Origin: a virus
Reading direction: 5' to 3' (one strand)
DNA length: 64,000 bases
Virus record (IMG/VR): IMGVR_UViG_3300042894_002308
Span: 1-64,000 of that record
In this document: piece by piece, positions 24,375 through 31,383 of the stretch
Numbering within the stretch: position 1 is the stretch's first letter
How the letters are laid out: every line of letters begins with the position of its first letter
Position numbers and translations under genes: made by a program
Notes under the pieces: generated by a model
Databases searched by the model: none
Told to the model about the DNA's origin: nothing
The model's input: only the letters and a program-made list of their open reading frames with translations

Positions 24375-24381
24375 ATTTATA
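24374..24381 (-). promoter_or_regulatory. late promoter TATAAATA for the giant depolymerase gene
   Basis: Exact octamer, 30 bases before ATG 24343, giving a leader of about 25 nt. Overlaps the plus-strand early promoter. Confidence 0.75.
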
Positions 24382-24383
24382 TT

Positions 24384-24581
24384 ATGACTAACAAGAAATT
24401 AGAAGAAATGATCTACGACTATGGTGAAACTTTAAAGCACATTGGTAAGTGTGAAACCGATGGAAAGACTAGTTTAAAGGAATATAACAAATTAGTTGAC
24501 CATAAGGAAAAATTGGTAGAACAATTTAATGAACATTTTAACAGCAATTCAAAAATGGCACAAACTTTAGGAGTTATATAA
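24384..24581 (+). CDS. small helical hypothetical protein, 65 aa
   Basis: ATG 24384 follows an early promoter by nine bases. The product is charged and helical throughout (LEEMIYDYGETLKHIG, KEKLVEQFNEHF), without membrane segment. It abuts the end of the convergent gene at 24582. Function unknown. Confidence 0.65.
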   Translation: MTNKKLEEMIYDYGETLKHIGKCETDGKTSLKEYNKLVDHKEKLVEQFNEHFNSNSKMAQTLGVI

Positions 24582-24764
24582 CTACTTGCTAAAAGTTGTT
24601 TTTATAATTTCTTTGGCTTTTTCAGGTGTTACATTTTGACGAGCCATAGCCTGCCAAAATTGATCCATCATAACTTTAGTAACATCTTTTAATTCAGAAC
24701 TTCTATTTACAGATGGCTTAGAAGTTTCAACGTTATATACATTTCCTTCGTTTATATCTTTCAT
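24582..24764 (-). CDS. small hypothetical late protein, 60 aa
   Basis: ATG 24764 is chosen because a CATAAATA octamer lies exactly five bases upstream; the longer frame would run into the divergent gene. The product is polar and helical at the C terminus (DQFWQAMARQNVTPEKAKEI). Late promoter suggests a structural or internal role. Function unknown. Confidence 0.65.
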   Translation of the reverse strand: MKDINEGNVYNVETSKPSVNRSSELKDVTKVMMDQFWQAMARQNVTPEKAKEIIKTTFSK

Positions 24765-24769
24765 ATTAT

Positions 24770-24777
24770 TATTTATG
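24770..24777 (-). promoter_or_regulatory. late promoter CATAAATA for the 60-aa protein
   Basis: One mismatch from TATAAATA, five bases before ATG 24764. It overlaps the start codon of the divergent gene at 24775. Confidence 0.75.
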
Positions 24778-25053
24778 CCCAGACCTCGCAAAACATCTAC
24801 TCAACCTAAACGCAAATACAATAAAAAGCCTGTGGAAATCCCTAAAAAGATTTACCCAGAATTTGTTCAAAATTTTATAAATGAGGTAGAATCTAAAACT
24901 CCCTATAAAGTTGTTGTTGCCCAGTATAATGAAGGTTCTGGATACCATGTGGGTGTGTGTAAGTCCGTTCCTAGTAATTGTTATCATTGTATTTGGATGG
25001 TCAATCATGCCAAAACTAAAGAAGAATTAGATAGATTTTGGAATATAATATAA
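24775..25053 (+). CDS. small hypothetical protein, 92 aa
   Basis: ATG 24775 lies inside the divergent late promoter, so transcription must come from the gene at 24384 or be leaderless. The N terminus is very basic and Pro-rich (PRPRKTSTQPKRKYNKKP), the rest a compact alpha/beta domain with four Cys/His residues (CKSVPSNCYHC). Function unknown. Confidence 0.6.
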   Translation: MPRPRKTSTQPKRKYNKKPVEIPKKIYPEFVQNFINEVESKTPYKVVVAQYNEGSGYHVGVCKSVPSNCYHCIWMVNHAKTKEELDRFWNII

Positions 25054-25055
25054 AC

Positions 25056-25063
25056 TCTAAATA
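25056..25063 (+). promoter_or_regulatory. late-type promoter TCTAAATA for the gene at 25072
   Basis: One mismatch from TATAAATA, eight bases before ATG 25072, placing +1 at about base 25069. Confidence 0.55.
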
Positions 25064-25071
25064 TTTGTATC

Positions 25072-25308
25072 ATGTACGATAAATACTTCTCAGCAAATCC
25101 AATTACAGTCGGTTCAAGAATACCTAAGCATAAAGGTCTTTTAATTTCTGGTGGTGCAGCAGGAGTTACTATGTCTGTTCAGTTTGTAAGTGGTACAGGT
25201 AATACATTAAATTCTGTTCTTACAATTAATAACACGCCCTATATTTTACCTTTCCAAGTATATGCTGTTAATACATTTAATGGTCTTACTGGCTTCTATG
25301 TAAATTAA
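25072..25308 (+). CDS. small beta-rich protein, probably structural, 78 aa
   Basis: A 78-residue Gly/Ser/Thr/Asn-rich beta protein (SGGAAGVTMSVQFVSGTGNT) behind a late-type promoter. The composition and the pattern of short strands resemble small tail or head-decoration proteins and the 106-aa product at 56798. No signal peptide. The exact structural role cannot be told. Confidence 0.55.
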   Translation: MYDKYFSANPITVGSRIPKHKGLLISGGAAGVTMSVQFVSGTGNTLNSVLTINNTPYILPFQVYAVNTFNGLTGFYVN

Positions 25309-25309
25309 T

Positions 25310-25516
25310 ATGCCTAAAGACATTCGATGTCTCATTACCAACAACCTTCTTAAGAAGGGTGAGTGGTTTTGGCTATCGTGGGAAATGGATGCTGCAATCT
25401 CAGCACCGGGTCTAGCAGAATTAGAAATGCGCCGTCATGATCCTGACGACGATTTCGCTAGAATGTTGTGGCAAGAATGGGAATGGTCCCGAGAAATCGG
25501 GTATCCTGATCTTTAA
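25310..25516 (+). CDS. small acidic hypothetical protein, 68 aa
   Basis: ATG 25310 is one base after the preceding stop. The protein is Trp- and Asp-rich (KKGEWFWLSWEMD, WQEWEWSRE). CLITNNLL near the N terminus is not a clear motif. Its end overlaps the convergent gene by four bases. Function unknown. Confidence 0.55.
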   Translation: MPKDIRCLITNNLLKKGEWFWLSWEMDAAISAPGLAELEMRRHDPDDDFARMLWQEWEWSREIGYPDL

Positions 25517-26379
25517 TCTTTTTTCAACTTATCTTGCATTGTCTTCAAGGCTTCGGATGCCCATGCATAGGCTTCATTGCCATGCTTTTTAGGACCCTCT
25601 TTTACAATAGCCAAGATTTTTCCAAGACGCTGACTTGGTTGTTCAGTTCCTTTGAACATTCCTTTAGGTGCTCCGCTTGAATTTGGACTTTTTGATGGAG
25701 TCTCGGAATCAGAACCTTTAGCAACACGACCACGCTGTGGTTTAGTCTCTTCATCTGAATTTTCATTCATCATTTTTGAAATTTTAGAGGTAATTGATTC
25801 TCTTACTGTTTGCCAGTTTGCAGTTGGAATAGAATATTGGTAGCCATCTTCTGGGTCTGCATAATCATGAGCATCTTCTTCTGCTTCGCGTCTTTTTCTA
25901 TTTGCCAAAGCATCTTTACGAATTTCTGCGGCTTGTACCATTTCATCTTCAAAATCTGACAAATCCGGATCAGCCATGACACCATCTTGTCCATCTACAG
26001 CAACTTCATTTGCATTGCCATCTGGCTTTGCATCAATTGGACCTGTGTTCTGTGCCATTTGAGCCAATCGTTCTGCTCGTTTCATTTTAGTAATATTTAC
26101 ATATGCACCAACATCACCATCTGCCAATGCAATGCTAGTAGGTGAAGGTTTACCAAGACGAGAAATTGCGTCTTTTACATCCTCAGGATGTGCGCTAGGA
26201 GAATCTGGGTTAATAACTGGGGCTACAGGCATTTGACCCATTAATGCGGCTCGTTGAGCAGGGTCTGTAATTTTTGCAGCCTTGGCTTCGTTAATCATAC
26301 GAAAACCATTTTGTTGGGCTTCTAATCCAGCACGATTTAATTGGTGAATCCAACTGTAATAACCTTTATTGTTCTTCAT
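25513..26379 (-). CDS. putative internal virion protein, 288 aa
   Basis: Hydrophilic, low-complexity protein rich in Ala, Glu, Lys and Pro. Near the N terminus GFRMINEAKAAK (about 26-37) contains an I-N-E cleavage-like site. The middle holds acidic and Arg-rich segments, and the C-terminal 60 residues are helical (SQRLGKILAIVKEGPKK). Late promoter five bases upstream. Composition and late expression suit a prohead-core or packaged protein. No family recognised. Confidence 0.6.
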   Translation of the reverse strand: MKNNKGYYSWIHQLNRAGLEAQQNGFRMINEAKAAKITDPAQRAALMGQMPVAPVINPDSPSAHPEDVKDAISRLGKPSPTSIALADGDVGAYVNITKMKRAERLAQMAQNTGPIDAKPDGNANEVAVDGQDGVMADPDLSDFEDEMVQAAEIRKDALANRKRREAEEDAHDYADPEDGYQYSIPTANWQTVRESITSKISKMMNENSDEETKPQRGRVAKGSDSETPSKSPNSSGAPKGMFKGTEQPSQRLGKILAIVKEGPKKHGNEAYAWASEALKTMQDKLKKD

Positions 26380-26384
26380 ATCAA

Positions 26385-26392
26385 TATTTAGA
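26385..26392 (-). promoter_or_regulatory. late promoter TCTAAATA for the 288-aa protein
   Basis: One mismatch from TATAAATA, five bases before ATG 26379, and one base from the -35 box of the plus-strand promoter. Confidence 0.75.
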
Positions 26393-26393
26393 T

Positions 26394-26421
26394 TTGACTT
26401 CTGTTATACATGATATATACT
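26394..26421 (+). promoter_or_regulatory. early promoter for the gene at 26428
   Basis: TTGACT (26394-26399), 16-base spacer, TATACT (26416-26421), six bases (TGTATC) to ATG 26428. Confidence 0.8.
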
Positions 26422-26427
26422 TGTATC

Positions 26428-26562
26428 ATGACTTATGGTTCAAACGGTGCAGGTAAGGGAAGTTCCCCCAGACACGTAAATTTGGAACAATATGGCAAAA
26501 ATTATGAAGCAATTTTTAAGAAGAAGCCAGTAAAGAAAAAGTCTAAAAAATCACCTAAATAA
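26428..26562 (+). CDS. small basic conserved phage protein, 44 aa
   Basis: A 44-residue frame whose start is fixed by the leaderless promoter. It reads GSNGAGKGSSPRHVNLEQYG then NYEAIFKKKPVKKKSKK. The GKG..PR.VN..KYG.NYE.IF pattern matches a very common small phage protein of unknown function (from memory). The tRNA-Tyr 5' end is five bases beyond its stop, so they share a transcript. Confidence 0.7.
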   Translation: MTYGSNGAGKGSSPRHVNLEQYGKNYEAIFKKKPVKKKSKKSPK

Positions 26563-26567
26563 ACTAC

Positions 26568-26650
26568 GCAAGAGTACTCAAGCGGTCAACGAGGGCAGAC
26601 TGTAAATCTGCTGATTAATTTCTACGAAGGTTCAAATCCCTCCTCTTGCA
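26568..26650 (+). tRNA. tRNA-Tyr (GTA)
   Basis: An 83-nt class II cloverleaf: acceptor GCAAGAG/CTCTTGC with A discriminator, anticodon stem GCAGA/TCTGC with loop CTGTAAA (anticodon GTA at 26602-26604), long variable arm, T arm GAGG-type stem with TTCAAAT loop. CCA is not encoded. Confidence 0.95.
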
Positions 26651-26670
26651 TTCAGCCAAATAATATAAAA

Positions 26671-26934
26671 ATGTATACATCTAATAAACAGCATGAATAT
26701 GATCCATATCTACAAGACTTTGGATCAAAACAAGTTGGTATCAATCAAGCACTTAATGATAGAATGAAAATTATAGAACTTCAAAATTCTGCTTTAAATA
26801 TAAAAATAAAAAAACTTGAGGAAATGATTGCAAAAATGTCTATTAATACTAATGAAACGTTAGAACAAAAATTAGAAGAAATGACTGATAAACTAGATGA
26901 TCTTCAATCTAGGATTGATTTACTTGACGAATAA
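26671..26934 (+). CDS. coiled-coil hypothetical protein, 87 aa
   Basis: ATG 26671 lies 20 bases after tRNA-Tyr. From residue 28 the protein is one long heptad-patterned coiled coil (LQNSALNIKIKKLEEMI, LEEMTDKLDDLQSRIDLL). The N terminus has PYLQDFGSKQVG. The promoter of the next gene lies inside its last codons. Function unknown; probably an oligomeric small protein. Confidence 0.65.
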   Translation: MYTSNKQHEYDPYLQDFGSKQVGINQALNDRMKIIELQNSALNIKIKKLEEMIAKMSINTNETLEQKLEEMTDKLDDLQSRIDLLDE

Positions 26935-26951
26935 ATAAACCGGAGTATACT
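26924..26951 (+). promoter_or_regulatory. early promoter for the gene at 26958
   Basis: TTGACG (26924-26929, inside the previous gene), 16-base spacer, TATACT (26946-26951), six bases to ATG 26958. Confidence 0.75.
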
Positions 26952-26957
26952 CTTATT

Positions 26958-27131
26958 ATGCCTAACTCAAAACAACGTATTACTAAACGTGCTCATAAGA
27001 AGCGTGAAGAACGCATGAAGCGCAATCGTATTCAGAGCCTTATGAAGGCTCGTGTTGGTACACTTCGCAGTCTTGACGCGAGTGGACAACTTCCTGTATG
27101 TGTCAAGGAAAAGAGACTGCCCAATGGCTAA
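26958..27131 (+). CDS. small very basic protein, 57 aa
   Basis: ATG 26958 is set by the six-base promoter geometry. Residues 1-35 are dominated by Arg and Lys (SKQRITKRAHKKREERMKRN), a likely nucleic-acid-binding helix. The end overlaps the next gene by eight bases. Early expression and charge suggest a DNA- or RNA-binding role, but no family is recognised. Confidence 0.65.
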   Translation: MPNSKQRITKRAHKKREERMKRNRIQSLMKARVGTLRSLDASGQLPVCVKEKRLPNG

Positions 27132-27423
27132 GACTGTTATAAACATGACTCTTGCAGATGTTCGCAAGAAATATGATTCTATTGATTGTTTTTTCACTTA
27201 CTATGATGGTGAAAAAGCTTCGTTTGATTTTTATGGTACTGATGCATCAGGTGCTGAAGTTCGTATTTCTCTTGGCGGGTGTTCTGCCTGGATTAAGAAC
27301 ATGGCATTTGGTCCAAAGGATCCACTAAATATTAGTGACGCAATGAGTCGTCACGTTCGCTATGTTTCTGTCACGGATAACCGTGCTAAATTGGTTTACG
27401 AACAAATTTTTGATACTAACTAA
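27124..27423 (+). CDS. hypothetical protein, 99 aa
   Basis: ATG 27124 overlaps the end of the previous gene, so translation is coupled. The product is a globular alpha/beta protein (MTLADVRKKYDSIDCFFTYYDG, FDFYGTDASGAEVRISLGG). It has no membrane segment or known catalytic motif. Function unknown. Confidence 0.65.
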   Translation: MAKTVINMTLADVRKKYDSIDCFFTYYDGEKASFDFYGTDASGAEVRISLGGCSAWIKNMAFGPKDPLNISDAMSRHVRYVSVTDNRAKLVYEQIFDTN

Positions 27424-27431
27424 GGAAAGAT

Positions 27432-27866
27432 ATGAATAATTCAGATTTTAATGATTTTAGAAACTGGCAAAATGGCGATGATGGCGAAGAAAACAATCCA
27501 AATAACGGATTCTTCTTCTTTGGTAATTCTAGCCCAGAATTCAAGAAGATGTGGGATCAAATGCGTAATGGTGAAAATCCTGCAGATAGTCTTCGTGACT
27601 ATCTTAACATGGATGACATTTTAAATCAATGGACTAAAGAAAATCAAAAAAAACCATTTAATAAAAATAATCCACCAAAACATTCTCGTAGACCTATTCG
27701 ACATAAGCCTAAGACTACACCATTTACTCAAGAAGAATATTTTAAACTTATTGAGATTCGTGGATACCTTGCTATTCAAGAACAGTATGCACATGTTAAG
27801 GCATTAGATAAGTTGCTGAATCAGATTATAATTAAGCCAATAGATAATTCAGGAGAATTTCAATGA
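27432..27866 (+). CDS. hypothetical protein, 144 aa
   Basis: ATG 27432 behind AAGGAAAG (27424-27431). Acidic, Asn-rich N-terminal half, a Lys/Pro/Arg-rich linker (about 75-95, HSRRPIRHKPK) and a helical C terminus. The stop overlaps the next start (ATGA). Function unknown. Confidence 0.65.
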   Translation: MNNSDFNDFRNWQNGDDGEENNPNNGFFFFGNSSPEFKKMWDQMRNGENPADSLRDYLNMDDILNQWTKENQKKPFNKNNPPKHSRRPIRHKPKTTPFTQEEYFKLIEIRGYLAIQEQYAHVKALDKLLNQIIIKPIDNSGEFQ

Positions 27867-28075
27867 CATATATTCCAGGTGAAGCGTATAAAAAAGGTTA
27901 TGCAGCCCGTATGGGTGGTGCAGAAAGAGCATCGAATGTAAATGAGTCTACCAGTGTGTATTGGGAAGAGTGGGCTACTGGTTGGGACGATGCTAACACT
28001 AAGGTAATTACAGAAGCCAGACAAAATGCTGGTTGTTCAAAACCTAAGTGTTGTAAGACATTTATTCAGGAATAA
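27863..28075 (+). CDS. small hypothetical protein with C-terminal cysteines, 70 aa
   Basis: ATGA overlap with the previous gene. The sequence begins PGEAYKKGYAARMGG and has a Trp-rich centre (YWEEWATGWDDA). The C terminus CSKPKCC could bind metal. Last gene before a strong bidirectional terminator. The GxxAG-type 'YxxGYxA..G' start is common in small phage proteins. Function unknown. Confidence 0.65.
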   Translation: MTYIPGEAYKKGYAARMGGAERASNVNESTSVYWEEWATGWDDANTKVITEARQNAGCSKPKCCKTFIQE

Positions 28076-28101
28076 AAAAACCCCCGAAAGGGGGTTTTTT
28101 T
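28074..28101. terminator. bidirectional terminator between convergent operons
   Basis: AAAAAAA CCCCC GAAA GGGGG TTTTTTT: a perfect five-GC-pair hairpin with GAAA loop, A and T runs on both sides, exactly between a plus-strand early operon and a minus-strand late gene. Confidence 0.95.
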
Positions 28102-29644
28102 ATCTGGCTCTTCTTAGATTTGGTGCTAAAATTCTTTGAATTTGTCTATTAAGTTTAGGACTAAGCATTTTTTCCATTGCTGTAAGAATATCTGTTTTTG
28201 ATGTTGAAACAGAACCTGGACCAGATAATTCTTTTGCTACTTCTGCAACAGTAGGTTCCCGTCCTCTTACTTTATATTCAACTCTACCTTTGCTAGGTCT
28301 TGCACTTAATTTTGGTTTAGCAGATGATCCACCATATTTTGTAATAAGATCTGGTGTAATTTGTGTAACTAATCCTGGAAAATTATAAGGTTTTGTGGAT
28401 CTTCCTGGTGTAACCACCCAACGTAAATCTGGAGATATATCTAAAAGACCTTGTTGAAATATTTTTCCAAGTTGTTTTTGCGATCTTGCACCTATTTGTT
28501 CAGTTGTTTTACGTATTTTTGATTTTTGATCAGAAGTTAATGTACGCCCACGTTCAAACATTTTTTTTACTGTTGCGTCAAATTGTGGTAAGCCTGGAAA
28601 TAAATTTTTCTGATCATCGGAGATATGCTTAAATGGAGATGTATTATCACCTTTATAGTCTGCTGGTGACCATATTCCATCTTTAAATGTCCAGCCATCT
28701 GCACCACCAGTACTTACTTCACTTGATGCAACTGGAATCAATCTGTCTGCAGTTTCATCTTGATGACTTTTACCACCCTTTGTTAAATCTGCTGTAGCAG
28801 AAAACAAAAAACCAGATCTTTGTGTTTTTGCGCCTCTTTTTGGTTTGCCTGTATTTGGATTAATATCTTTTTCAGGTGGCTTGATAATGTTTTGTGCTGC
28901 TATATTTACCAAGTCTCTAGCAGCACTAGAATATGATTCTTTCAATTGTTTCTTTTCTTTATTTGAAAAGTTAATCCAATGAACATTGGAAGTACCTGTA
29001 TCAGGATCAACTGATCTTAAAGCAACTGCTCCGGTTGGATTTCTTAATTGATATCTACGAACATATTTTTTTGTCTCACTATCGGGAACATATTTCCAGT
29101 CGCTGGCACCTTGAAATTGTTTAAATTCTTCAGGACAAACATCAAACATCTCACATGAATCTAAACCCTTCAACACAGGCTTACGACGTTGCATAGGAGC
29201 CATTACAGGGTCCATACCCGATACTTGACCCGTATTGTAGCCAGGAGAGCCTCCAGCAGCTGCCATGCCTCCTGAGCTCATATCCTCCACTAATGCAATA
29301 TAGCTTACTTCTGGGTATCCTTGAATAACCAATTGACCTTCCATGAGTCCAGCATACTCTGCCTTTGTAATACCAAAAGTATTTGCTTCTTCTCCAAACA
29401 ATTGCAAAGTACTGAGATAATTTCCAAGTTTGGCTTTTGTCATGCCAAAAGGAAGTTCCTCAAATATTTTCTTTAATTTAATAATAAGGTATTCTAAAGG
29501 ATCAATACTGCTCTCTGGCTTTAGAAAATTTCCTTGAGCATCTATGGCACCAGCTTTGAATGCCTGAAAAGATGTATAAGAAGCCGAAATTCCTTCTGCA
29601 AACTTGTAAAAGTAAAACGATGGAATGTATGAAGGGCTTCCCAT
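28100..29644 (-). CDS. unknown virion-type protein, 514 aa
   Basis: A hydrophilic 514-residue protein behind a late-type octamer. Residues 1-100 are mixed aromatic and helical. A Gly/Met-rich stretch (about 120-150) leads into CEMFDVCPEEF, and the rest is basic with many Lys/Arg-Ser-Gly segments and a C-terminal helix (LTAMEKMLSPKLNRQIQRIL). No catalytic motif is visible. Its position at the end of the late cluster suggests an internal or structural protein. Confidence 0.6.
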   Translation of the reverse strand: MGSPSYIPSFYFYKFAEGISASYTSFQAFKAGAIDAQGNFLKPESSIDPLEYLIIKLKKIFEELPFGMTKAKLGNYLSTLQLFGEEANTFGITKAEYAGLMEGQLVIQGYPEVSYIALVEDMSSGGMAAAGGSPGYNTGQVSGMDPVMAPMQRRKPVLKGLDSCEMFDVCPEEFKQFQGASDWKYVPDSETKKYVRRYQLRNPTGAVALRSVDPDTGTSNVHWINFSNKEKKQLKESYSSAARDLVNIAAQNIIKPPEKDINPNTGKPKRGAKTQRSGFLFSATADLTKGGKSHQDETADRLIPVASSEVSTGGADGWTFKDGIWSPADYKGDNTSPFKHISDDQKNLFPGLPQFDATVKKMFERGRTLTSDQKSKIRKTTEQIGARSQKQLGKIFQQGLLDISPDLRWVVTPGRSTKPYNFPGLVTQITPDLITKYGGSSAKPKLSARPSKGRVEYKVRGREPTVAEVAKELSGPGSVSTSKTDILTAMEKMLSPKLNRQIQRILAPNLRRAR

Positions 29645-29651
29645 ATATTAT

Positions 29652-29659
29652 TATTTATT
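29652..29659 (-). promoter_or_regulatory. late-type promoter AATAAATA for the 514-aa protein
   Basis: One mismatch from TATAAATA, seven bases before ATG 29644. Confidence 0.6.
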
Positions 29660-30086
29660 GTTCTGTCTGTGTCAACTTTCTATCTACTCTTGGATCGGTA
29701 TTTAATTCAGAGTACTTTACTTCTGGCAAAGTTTTGATGTTAAATTCCAAAAATATAAGAAAGGATTTAAGATAAGAATAGAGTCTAGGCTCAACTCTGA
29801 AGAATAAAATACGAGCAGTATTTTCTTCTCCAAAGACATTTTTTAATATTATAATGTGATTAAGAATCAAACGTTCTCTGATGGACTTGAGAGTCTTGTG
29901 TTTATGAATTTTCTGTAATAATCTTTTAACGTATTTTATACGCTTCAAATCATCCATGAACTCTGCTTTACCAGAGCATTCTCTATTAAAATAACAACCC
30001 TGACAGAATTCTGTAAAATTTTCTTCTGTCAGGGGTTTATTCATTTCAATTAATGTTTCAATGTTGGCACCCGCAATCATTTGCAC
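29655..30086 (-). CDS. conserved T4-type phage protein, 143 aa
   Basis: Helical protein with a short Cys motif CQGCYFNREC (about 29-38), then basic helices and a FLIFLEFNIKTLPEV segment. A protein of this shape occurs in T4-like cyanophages, from memory only. The start overlaps the upstream gene by 29 bases; ATG at 30080 or 30044 are alternatives. Expression is coupled to the upstream gene. Function unknown. Confidence 0.6.
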   Translation of the reverse strand: MQMIAGANIETLIEMNKPLTEENFTEFCQGCYFNRECSGKAEFMDDLKRIKYVKRLLQKIHKHKTLKSIRERLILNHIIILKNVFGEENTARILFFRVEPRLYSYLKSFLIFLEFNIKTLPEVKYSELNTDPRVDRKLTQTEQ

Positions 30087-30615
30087 TCGTTTCCATATTA
30101 TATGAAGAAGATTCAGTTGGAACTATGACAAATGTTACGCGTCGCAAATGGTTTGGTTGTTTTTCAATATTTACACTAAGCGCAAGAGAATAACCAAGTT
30201 TTTCCTTGATTCCATCTCCCTGACTAAAACCAGTTTTGTTAACATCATCATAAGGATTTTGTCCGTATATACCTAGCTGTGGGCTACCATATTGGACTAA
30301 CTCTAACATATTTAACCCATCACTTAAACTCTTTTTGGGCATACCAAAATCTAGTCCAACAAGATTTAATTTATTTTTTACAACACCAAGAACGCCATCT
30401 GGATCAATATAATCTCTAGATGACAAAGAGTATAACATTGCGTTTATCGCATCAATGTGTCTTGGCATCTGAAGATTGTGGGTACCTTTGTCGGTAAGCA
30501 CAGATGGACCTAGTTTTCCTTGTGGATCTCCAATATAAAGACCACCACCAAAGGTGTGTTCACCAGCATTTTCGACAAGTTCATTGATTTTATTGAGAAG
30601 GGCTTTAAATTTCAT
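30058..30615 (-). CDS. unknown protein with capsid-leader-like N terminus, 185 aa
   Basis: It begins MKFKALLNKINELVENAG, similar in length and pattern to the leaders of the 6193-8081 operon, with an L-V-E site at about 13-15. A Gly-rich beta domain follows (HTFGGGLYIGDPQGKLG), and the C terminus ends in SANDCGCQH. Probably virion-associated. The next gene overlaps its end. No known family. Confidence 0.6.
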   Translation of the reverse strand: MKFKALLNKINELVENAGEHTFGGGLYIGDPQGKLGPSVLTDKGTHNLQMPRHIDAINAMLYSLSSRDYIDPDGVLGVVKNKLNLVGLDFGMPKKSLSDGLNMLELVQYGSPQLGIYGQNPYDDVNKTGFSQGDGIKEKLGYSLALSVNIEKQPNHLRRVTFVIVPTESSSYNMETSANDCGCQH

Positions 30616-30624
30616 GGCTTTCCT

Positions 30625-31383
30625 TTATTTAGTTCTGTATTTTATTAGTCCATATAAATCTGAATTGTATTCAATATTATTCAAATTTTTGAGAGTATCG
30701 TGGGCAATACTTTTAATAAAGTCCTTGCACTTCCCACCAGGTGAAACGTTTTCTTTTAACATAGAGGTTACGGATTTAGTACTCCATGTTTTGCATGCCC
30801 AATACCGTGCTTTCCATTTTGGTCCCGGATTATCACAGTTATGACGAGCACGAAAGTTTTTGCGACGAGCAGGATCATCGCGTTTAATTTCCATGGTCTT
30901 ATCTCCAAAATTTACTTTAACAACATTTCCTTTATCATTCTTGACGTAAACTTTATATTTTTTTACATCACCTTTCATGATCTTATTGAGCTTTACTTTT
31001 TTATTTGCTTCTTCATGAATTTCAATGATATCACCGTATTCGTTGTATTCTTCACCCTCAGTTACATCAACAAATCCAATAATTTTATTTGGAGCAAAAG
31101 TTTCAATTAGTTCACATCCGTTTTTATCTGTGAACGTTACCTTATAGTTATTTTCATTAATTTCAATTGCATCAACATTTAAAATGTTTCCAGATTCATT
31201 TATAACAACATCACATGGTTTAATATCTTTAATTTCTATAGATGAAAAAGGAACAGATGGTATATAAGTCATTGTTTCAACAATGAATTTGTTGGAAGAT
31301 TGTTGAATGGCTATGACACGTTCATTCAAACCAACTTTGGTCTGAATCTTGTTCATAATCATATTGACATATTTCCTACTCAT
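30625..31383 (-). CDS. virion-type protein with conserved RRKNFRARHNC domain, 252 aa
   Basis: The N-terminal half (about 1-150) is a repetitive beta protein. The C-terminal part has YKVYVKNDKGNVVKVNFGD, RDDPARRKNFRARHNC and PKWKARYWACKTW (about 150-215). This Arg/Cys-rich domain recurs in many marine phage proteins linked to heads or tails and was recognised from memory. Its start overlaps the upstream stop (ATGA). Role not established. Confidence 0.65.
   Translation of the reverse strand: MSRKYVNMIMNKIQTKVGLNERVIAIQQSSNKFIVETMTYIPSVPFSSIEIKDIKPCDVVINESGNILNVDAIEINENNYKVTFTDKNGCELIETFAPNKIIGFVDVTEGEEYNEYGDIIEIHEEANKKVKLNKIMKGDVKKYKVYVKNDKGNVVKVNFGDKTMEIKRDDPARRKNFRARHNCDNPGPKWKARYWACKTWSTKSVTSMLKENVSPGGKCKDFIKSIAHDTLKNLNNIEYNSDLYGLIKYRTK

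Noticed and set aside
24765-24791. Longer start (24791) for the 60-aa late gene
   Set aside because: The extension crosses the late octamer and the divergent gene; ATG 24764 has the five-base promoter geometry.
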